NCBI RefSeq assembly: GCF_020096995.1
Contig: NZ_CP083692.1
Location: forward strand, 1,860,001 to 1,924,000
Direction of reading: 5' to 3'
From: Leucobacter sp. Psy1
Lineage (GTDB): Bacteria > Actinomycetota > Actinomycetes > Actinomycetales > Microbacteriaceae
DNA length: 64,000 bases
Both the position numbers and the translations under genes were made by a program. The notes beneath the pieces were generated by a model. The model saw nothing but the letters and a program-made list of their open reading frames with translations, had not been told where the DNA came from and did no database searches. The first letter of the stretch is position 1; each line of letters opens with the position of its first letter. This document shows, one piece after another, positions 59,443 to 64,000 of the stretch.

Positions 59443-60882
59443 TCAGACGGCGCGCGCCTCGACGTATTCGCGGAGCTGCACTTCGTCGTTCGGCATCGCG
59501 GTCACCCGCTGCGGAAGATCGAGGAGTTCCGAGAGATGCTCGGGCAGCGGATCGGACGCGCCGATCGCCTCGACCACGATCTCGGGGAACTTCGCGGGCT
59601 TCGCCGTCTCGAGCACGAGCATGGGTACCCGGTCTTCCAGATGCTCCCTGGCGACCTTCACTCCGTCGGCCGTGTGCGGATCGATGACGAGGCCGCTGGT
59701 CTCGTGCACCTCGCGGATCGTAGCGACACGGTCGGCGTGCGTGCTCGAACCGCTGACGATGCCGAACTCTTCGGCGAAGCGCGGCTGCTCGTCCGAGAGA
59801 TCGATTCTGCCGGTCTCGTCGAGTTCGCGCCAGGCGGCGGCGAGCCGCTCGGGGTCGCGACCGAGGAGGTCGAAGATGAAGCGCTCGAGGTTGGAGGCCT
59901 TCGAGATGTCCATGGACGGGCTCGAGGTGAGGAAGGTCTCGGCGCTCGCGCGCGGTGCGTAGATGCCGGTACGGAAGAACTCGTCGAGCACATTGTTCTC
60001 ATTCGCCGCGAGCACCAGACGACGGATGGGCACACCCATCTGCCTGGCATAGTGACCGGACAGGATGTTGCCGAAGTTGCCCGAGGGAACCGTCATCGAC
60101 ACCTGAGCCGTCTCGCGCTCCGCCGCATCGAGCGCGTCGGTCTGGCGCAACCACGCCCAGAAGTAGTAGACGATCTGTGCGCTGATGCGCCCCAGGTTGA
60201 TCGAGTTGACCGTGCCGAGCCGGTGGTGCCGCTTGAAGTCGAGGTCGCCGGAGAGCTGCTTGATGAGGTTTTGGCAGTCGTCGAACACACCGGCAACCGC
60301 GATGTTGTGAATGTTCTCGTCTGTGAGCGAGTACATCTGCGCGCGCTGGAAAGCGCTCATGCGCCCCTGCGGGGAGAGCATGAAGACGCCGATGCCCTCC
60401 TTGCCGCGCAGCGCGTACTCGGCCGCAGAACCCGTGTCACCCGAGGTGGCGCCCAAGATGTTGATCGTGCGACCGCTGCGCCGCAGCACGTACTCCAGCG
60501 ACTGGCCCAGGAACTGCATGGCCATGTCCTTGAAGGCCAGCGTCGGTCCCTCGGAGAGCCCCACCAGCGACAAACGCGGGTCCACGTCGCCGAGCGGCAC
60601 AAGCGGCACCACCGCGGGATCCACGAAATTCTCGGGCCGCACGGCGTACGCGTCGCGGCACATACGCGCGAGGTCGTCTCTCGGAATATCCGTCGCGAAC
60701 AGGCTCAGCACCTCAGTGGCGAGCGACGGGTAGTCGAGCCCGCGCCAGGCCTCCCGGGTCTCCGCGCTGACACGCGGCAGCTCCTCTGGCACCACGAGTC
60801 CGCCATCGGGCGCGAGGCCCTCGAGCAGGATCTCACCGTAGCCGGCCGGATCCATCCCACCACGGGTCGAGAGATACTTCAC
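59443..60882 (-). CDS. thrC: Threonine synthase
   Basis: The 479-residue PLP enzyme starts MKYLSTRGGMDPAGYGEILL, has Lys118 in GPTLAFKDMAMQFLG, the phosphate cup SGDTGSAAEYAL and SGNFGNILSGHYARQ. These features and the length place it in the yeast-like class of threonine synthases. It makes threonine from O-phosphohomoserine. The start is GTG at 60882 with AAGGAG 6 nt upstream. The homoserine genes are not in the window. Confidence 0.95.
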   Translation of the reverse strand: MKYLSTRGGMDPAGYGEILLEGLAPDGGLVVPEELPRVSAETREAWRGLDYPSLATEVLSLFATDIPRDDLARMCRDAYAVRPENFVDPAVVPLVPLGDVDPRLSLVGLSEGPTLAFKDMAMQFLGQSLEYVLRRSGRTINILGATSGDTGSAAEYALRGKEGIGVFMLSPQGRMSAFQRAQMYSLTDENIHNIAVAGVFDDCQNLIKQLSGDLDFKRHHRLGTVNSINLGRISAQIVYYFWAWLRQTDALDAAERETAQVSMTVPSGNFGNILSGHYARQMGVPIRRLVLAANENNVLDEFFRTGIYAPRASAETFLTSSPSMDISKASNLERFIFDLLGRDPERLAAAWRELDETGRIDLSDEQPRFAEEFGIVSGSSTHADRVATIREVHETSGLVIDPHTADGVKVAREHLEDRVPMLVLETAKPAKFPEIVVEAIGASDPLPEHLSELLDLPQRVTAMPNDEVQLREYVEARAV

Positions 60883-60994
60883 GTTCGCTCCTTCTCAGCT
60901 GCCTGCCGCGGGACACCGTTCAGTACCCGTCGGCGCACGTGAACCTATTCTCTCAGGATCGGGAGGTGCGGCGCGCGCACCCTGCTTTCTCCCC

Positions 60995-62491
60995 CTACCA
61001 GGAGACGGGGAGCGCCTTCCCCTCCTCGTACCCCGCGGCCGACTGGAGGCCGACGTGCGCGCGCACGTGGAAGTCTTCCAGGCGGCCGGCGCCGGCGTAG
61101 GTGAACGACGAGCGCACGCCAGAGGTGATCATGTCGAGCAGGTCCTCGACGCCGGGCCGCAGCGGATCGACGTAGATCTTCGACGCCGAAATGCCCTCGG
61201 CGAAGAGCTCCTTCCGCGCGCGCTCGTAGGCGTCGAGCGCCCCGAAGCGCGCCTGCACGGCCTTCGTCGACGCCATACCCCAGGAGTCCTTGTACACGCG
61301 TCCGGTCTCATCGGTCCTGAGCTCGCCCGGCGACTCGGCGGTGCCCGCGAACCAGGAACCGATCATGACCGAAGACGCCCCCGCCGCAAGCGCAAGCGCG
61401 ACGTCGCGCGGATAGCGGACGCCGCCGTCCGCCCACACGTGCGCTCCGCGTTCGCGCGCGGCCTGAGCGGTGTCCAGCACGGCGGAGAACTGCGGCCGCC
61501 CGACGGCTGTCATCATCCGGGTGGTGCACATGGCGCCCGGTCCGACACCGACCTTCAGAATGCTGGCGCCCGCTGCCACGAGATCATCCACGCCGTCCGA
61601 GGTGACGATGTTGCCCGCGACGATCGGGAGGCCGAGGTCGAGCCCGGCGACAGTCTCGATCGCGCGGATCATGCCTTCCTGATGCCCGTGCGCCGTATCG
61701 ATGACGAGGGCGTCGGCACCAGCGTCGGCGAGGGCGCGTGCCTTGGCCGCGACGTCGCCGTTGATCCCGACGGCGGCCGCGGTGGCGAGTCGCCCGTCGT
61801 CACTCACTGCTGGGCGATACAGCGAGCCTCTGAGTGCGCTCCGCTCCGTCAGCGTTCCGATGAGTCGACCAGCCGAGACGACGCATACGAGCTGATCGGG
61901 GTCGCCCCCGGTGAGCGCGGTGACCCGGTCGAAAGTCTCGCGACCCTCCCCCAGCTCGCCTGCGTCGATCGTCGGGGGTTCGGTCTGCGCGAGGTGGGCG
62001 AGCACGGCATCGCCTGGCACGGCAGCCAGGCGGGTCGCCGACACGACGCCGAGCACGCGATCCATCGGGATCCCGGGCGCCGCCGCGGCGCCGCCCTCGG
62101 TCTCGGCCCGACCATCCACGACGACAACGCCGTGTCCCTCAGCCACGGGCACGGTGCGCATCGCCTCGGCAGCGGTGGCTGCGGCGGGCATGAGGTGCGG
62201 GGCGTCGCAGTCGACGGGCTGGGACTTCACGCGCTGCACCGCTGCGACGAGATCGTCGATCGCGAGATCTTGAGGGAGCACGGCGAGCCCGCCGCGTCGG
62301 GCCAGCACCGCGGCGAGACGGGGTCCCGTCACCGAGTTCATGTTCGCCGCGACGAGCGGCAGAGTCGCGGGTGTGCCGTCGTTCGGCGCGAGGTCGACGG
62401 ACAGGCGACTGCCCACCGCTGATCGCCGCGGAACGAGGAACACGTCAGAGTATGTGAGGTCGACCGTGGGGCTCGCGCCGATGAATTCCAT
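60995..62491 (-). CDS. guaB1: GuaB1 family IMP dehydrogenase-like protein, probable GMP reductase
   Basis: The 498-residue TIM-barrel protein has VDLTYSDVFLVPRRSAV, two CBS-like repeats in the middle (VDGRAETEGG; LVCVVSAGRLIGTLTERS), DTAHGHQEGM, IVAGNIVTSDGV, KVGVGPGAMCTTRMMTAVG with the active-site Cys, and a long C-terminal tail. This is the actinobacterial GuaB1 subgroup, which has been described as GMP reductase rather than IMP dehydrogenase. The ATG at 62491 follows TAACGT by 7 nt; a longer frame crosses the divergent ybaK gene and was rejected. Confidence 0.92.
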   Translation of the reverse strand: MEFIGASPTVDLTYSDVFLVPRRSAVGSRLSVDLAPNDGTPATLPLVAANMNSVTGPRLAAVLARRGGLAVLPQDLAIDDLVAAVQRVKSQPVDCDAPHLMPAAATAAEAMRTVPVAEGHGVVVVDGRAETEGGAAAAPGIPMDRVLGVVSATRLAAVPGDAVLAHLAQTEPPTIDAGELGEGRETFDRVTALTGGDPDQLVCVVSAGRLIGTLTERSALRGSLYRPAVSDDGRLATAAAVGINGDVAAKARALADAGADALVIDTAHGHQEGMIRAIETVAGLDLGLPIVAGNIVTSDGVDDLVAAGASILKVGVGPGAMCTTRMMTAVGRPQFSAVLDTAQAARERGAHVWADGGVRYPRDVALALAAGASSVMIGSWFAGTAESPGELRTDETGRVYKDSWGMASTKAVQARFGALDAYERARKELFAEGISASKIYVDPLRPGVEDLLDMITSGVRSSFTYAGAGRLEDFHVRAHVGLQSAAGYEEGKALPVSW

Positions 62492-62597
62492 GTGCCCCAC
62501 GTTACGGCACGCGCCCCCGGAAACGCTCTCATCCACTGCGTCCCGTAGACTCCCGCCGGAACCATTCGATACGGGCTTGGACCACTCAGGAGGAGCA

Positions 62598-63089
62598 GTG
62601 GGCGTTCCGCAGGTGAAGGCACATCTCGCCGCAGCCGGTTTCGACGGCGAGGTGCGGGAGTTCGAGGACTCCAGTGCGACCGTCAAGCTCGCCGCGCACC
62701 AGGTCGGCACGTCGCCTCAACGCATCGCGAAGACGATCGCCCTCTCCGACCCGGAGGACTCCGAGCGCGCGATCCTCGTCGTGATCGCCGGTGACGCGAA
62801 GATCCACGGCGGTCGCTTCAAACGGACGTTCGGCGGCAAGCCGCGCATGCTCCCCCACGATCTCGTAGAGCCGATGACGGGGCATCCGGTAGGCGGCGTC
62901 TGCCCGTTCGGCAACCCGGAGTCGGCTCGCATCTTCATCGACGAGTCGGTACGGAGATTCGAGTCGGTCTTCCCAGCTGCGGGGTCGGCCACATCGGCGG
63001 TGGAGGTGCGCGTCGATGCGCTCCCCGATCTCTCAGGAGCGGAGAGCTGGGTCGAGGTGACCGCCGGCTGGCAGGAGGACGCCGCTTAA
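62598..63089 (+). CDS. YbaK/EbsC family aminoacyl-tRNA deacylase-like protein
   Basis: The 163-residue protein has SSATVKLAAHQVGTSPQRIA, KTIALSDPEDSERAILVVIA and TGHPVGGVCPFG. These match the YbaK/ProX editing domain, which hydrolyses misacylated tRNAs such as Cys-tRNAPro. The exact substrate class cannot be set. The start is GTG at 62598 with AGGAGG 5 nt upstream. It diverges from guaB1 and overlaps the isochorismatase-type gene by 4 bp at its end. Confidence 0.92.
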   Translation: MGVPQVKAHLAAAGFDGEVREFEDSSATVKLAAHQVGTSPQRIAKTIALSDPEDSERAILVVIAGDAKIHGGRFKRTFGGKPRMLPHDLVEPMTGHPVGGVCPFGNPESARIFIDESVRRFESVFPAAGSATSAVEVRVDALPDLSGAESWVEVTAGWQEDAA

Positions 63090-63661
63090 CCGGCAGCCAC
63101 TGTCCAGCGCGCGATCACCTCGTCGACCGTCTCGAGCGTGGCCTGTCGATCGTCGACGAGCTGCTGGAGCACTGACTCCTCGTAGTCGGGTCGCTCGCTT
63201 CCGACGGCATCCGTGACGACCGACATGCGCGTGTTCATGGCGTACCCGTCGCGAGCCGTGTGCGCGATGCAGAGGTGCGTCGACACCCCGGCCATGACGA
63301 CCCGGTTCACCCCGAGGTTCTTGAGGCGGAGATGGAGGTCGGTGCCGAACCAGGCGCTATCCCGGGTCTTCTCCACCTGCGTCGCTTGTGCAGTCTCGAG
63401 CCCCTCGACCAGTGCGGTCGTGGGGTCGCCGGAGAAGAGGTAGCCCTGATCGTCGTCAAGCATGTTCAATGTCCACGTCGAGCGGTCACGGCTGTGCACC
63501 GTCGTGATGACGAAGACGGGCACGTCGGCCCGCCTCGCCGCTGCCGACAGCCGGTTCACCGACTCGACGAGGGCTGCTCTCAGCGATGCGAGGGGTTCGT
63601 CCTCGAAGAATCCGGCCTGCATATCAACGATGAACAGCGCCTCGTTCGCTGCTTCACTCAC
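63086..63661 (-). CDS. Isochorismatase family cysteine hydrolase
   Basis: The 191-residue protein has the triad of the family: Asp in FIVDMQAGFF, Lys in QVEKTRDSAWFGT, and Cys in GVSTHLCIAHTARDG. Members hydrolyse nicotinamide, isochorismate, N-carbamoyl compounds or other small substrates; which one cannot be told here. The start is GTG at 63661 with GAGAGGGG 7 nt upstream. It is convergent with ybaK. Confidence 0.92.
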   Translation of the reverse strand: MSEAANEALFIVDMQAGFFEDEPLASLRAALVESVNRLSAAARRADVPVFVITTVHSRDRSTWTLNMLDDDQGYLFSGDPTTALVEGLETAQATQVEKTRDSAWFGTDLHLRLKNLGVNRVVMAGVSTHLCIAHTARDGYAMNTRMSVVTDAVGSERPDYEESVLQQLVDDRQATLETVDEVIARWTVAAG

Positions 63662-63724
63662 GCAAATCCCCTCTCATCGTGTAACATTGATTCTTGGCTT
63701 GCGTGTGGATCAACACCACACATC

Positions 63725-63752
63725 CCGCGAGGTGCCCTCTCTCGCCTCGCGG
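63725..63752 (+). promoter_or_regulatory. Hairpin in the rpsT 5' leader
   Basis: CCGCGAGG (63725-63732) and CCTCGCGG (63745-63752) form a perfect 8-bp stem with a 12-nt pyrimidine-rich loop. It lies 38 bp before the rpsT start and 63 bp after the divergent gene's start. S20 regulates its own synthesis in other bacteria, so a regulatory role is possible but not shown. Confidence 0.45.
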
Positions 63753-63790
63753 ACCATCCGATTCACTCAGACTGAAGGACACAACCCAAC

Positions 63791-64000
63791 GTGGCAAATA
63801 TCAAGTCGCAGATCAAGCGCATCAAGACCAACCAGAAGGCAACCGACCGCAACCGCGCCTACAAGAGCGAGCTCCGCACCGTCGTGCGCGCAGCACGCTC
63901 CGCGATCGCCTCGGGCGACAAGGCAGACGCGCAGGCGAAGGTGCAGCTGGCGACGCGCAAGCTCGACAAGGCCGTGTCGAAGGGTGTCATCCACCAGAAC
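63791..64000 (+). CDS. rpsT: 30S ribosomal protein S20 (3' end cut by window edge)
   Basis: The first 70 residues read (M)[20 protein letters not shown] and continue with the helical bS20 pattern [20 protein letters not shown]. About 15 residues should lie beyond the edge. The start is a GTG at 63791, with AAGGA at 63775-63779, spaced rather far (11 nt). S20 binds 16S rRNA early in 30S assembly. Confidence 0.96.
   Translation, partial: MANIKSQIKRIKTNQKATDRNRAYKSELRTVVRAARSAIASGDKADAQAKVQLATRKLDKAVSKGVIHQN

Noticed and set aside
60965-60981. Terminator GGTGCG-N5-CGCACC after guaB1
   Set aside because: The 6-bp stem is short and has no T tract, and similar short stems are common in GC-rich DNA; it is not listed as a feature.

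Overview
The window is high-GC DNA with actinobacterial gene content: GuaB1-type GMP reductase, yeast-like threonine synthase, a DUF222/HNH protein, DUF3515, TipA-like MerR, CE1758/CE1759 luciferase-type pair. Many genes have a -10 hexamer placed so that transcription should begin at or within a few bases of the start codon. Gene order around smc, rnc, recG, thiL, ddl, gpsA, plsC, murA and leuCD resembles Microbacteriaceae. Leucobacter or a close relative is my best guess; this is inference from gene content, not a phylogenetic result.

Layout. Positions 1-7356 (minus strand) hold ffh (cut by the window edge), an 82-bp tandem repeat, ftsY, a solute-binding lipoprotein and smc. Positions 7444-23886 are an accessory block: a PchB-like chorismate mutase, a 3-hydroxyacyl-CoA dehydrogenase, an amino acid permease, a DUF222/HNH gene, a GyrI-like gene broken by a nonsense codon, two VOC proteins, a divergent tetR/MBL pair with a clear operator, an AAA ATPase, an alpha/beta hydrolase with an in-frame triplication, a butanediol dehydrogenase, an LLM/MarR/FMN-reductase operon and a TipA-like MerR. 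Positions 23898-29265 return to the core: mutM, rnc, rpmF, yceD, coaD, recG.

Positions 29358-37264 are a five-gene, fully overlapping minus-strand operon, unusual for this genome and in part visibly more AT-rich. It encodes three ATP-grasp proteins (one a 1272-residue triple-repeat protein with two degraded units and one intact unit), a nucleotidyltransferase and a CDP-glycerol glycerophosphotransferase-like enzyme. After rsmD (plus strand) comes a TagG/TagH-like polymer exporter (38033-40049) whose ATPase carries a repetitive Pro/Ala/Gln/Lys tail. I read this as a cell-surface glycerol-phosphate polymer locus with predicted amino acid or peptide decoration. It is the best candidate here for an undescribed system.

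Positions 40146-44707 hold gabD, gabT and a divergent PucR regulator for GABA catabolism. Then come thiL, an intact IS30 element with long terminal inverted repeats, a DUF3515 lipoprotein and the ddl-gpsA-plsC and murA-leuD-leuC genes. The leuC leader has a candidate 13-codon leader peptide with two adjacent CTT leucine codons and overlapping alternative hairpins. The right part carries tRNA-Glu(CTC), an ABC transporter pair, a small membrane protein, an MBL hydrolase, an AI-2E family transporter, thrC, guaB1, a YbaK-type deacylase, an isochorismatase-type hydrolase and the start of rpsT.

The core genes (SRP, SMC, RNase III, RecG, MurA, Ddl, LeuCD) form a conserved chain read right to left. 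It is interrupted at three points: mutM/smc, recG/thiL and thiL/DUF3515 (IS30).
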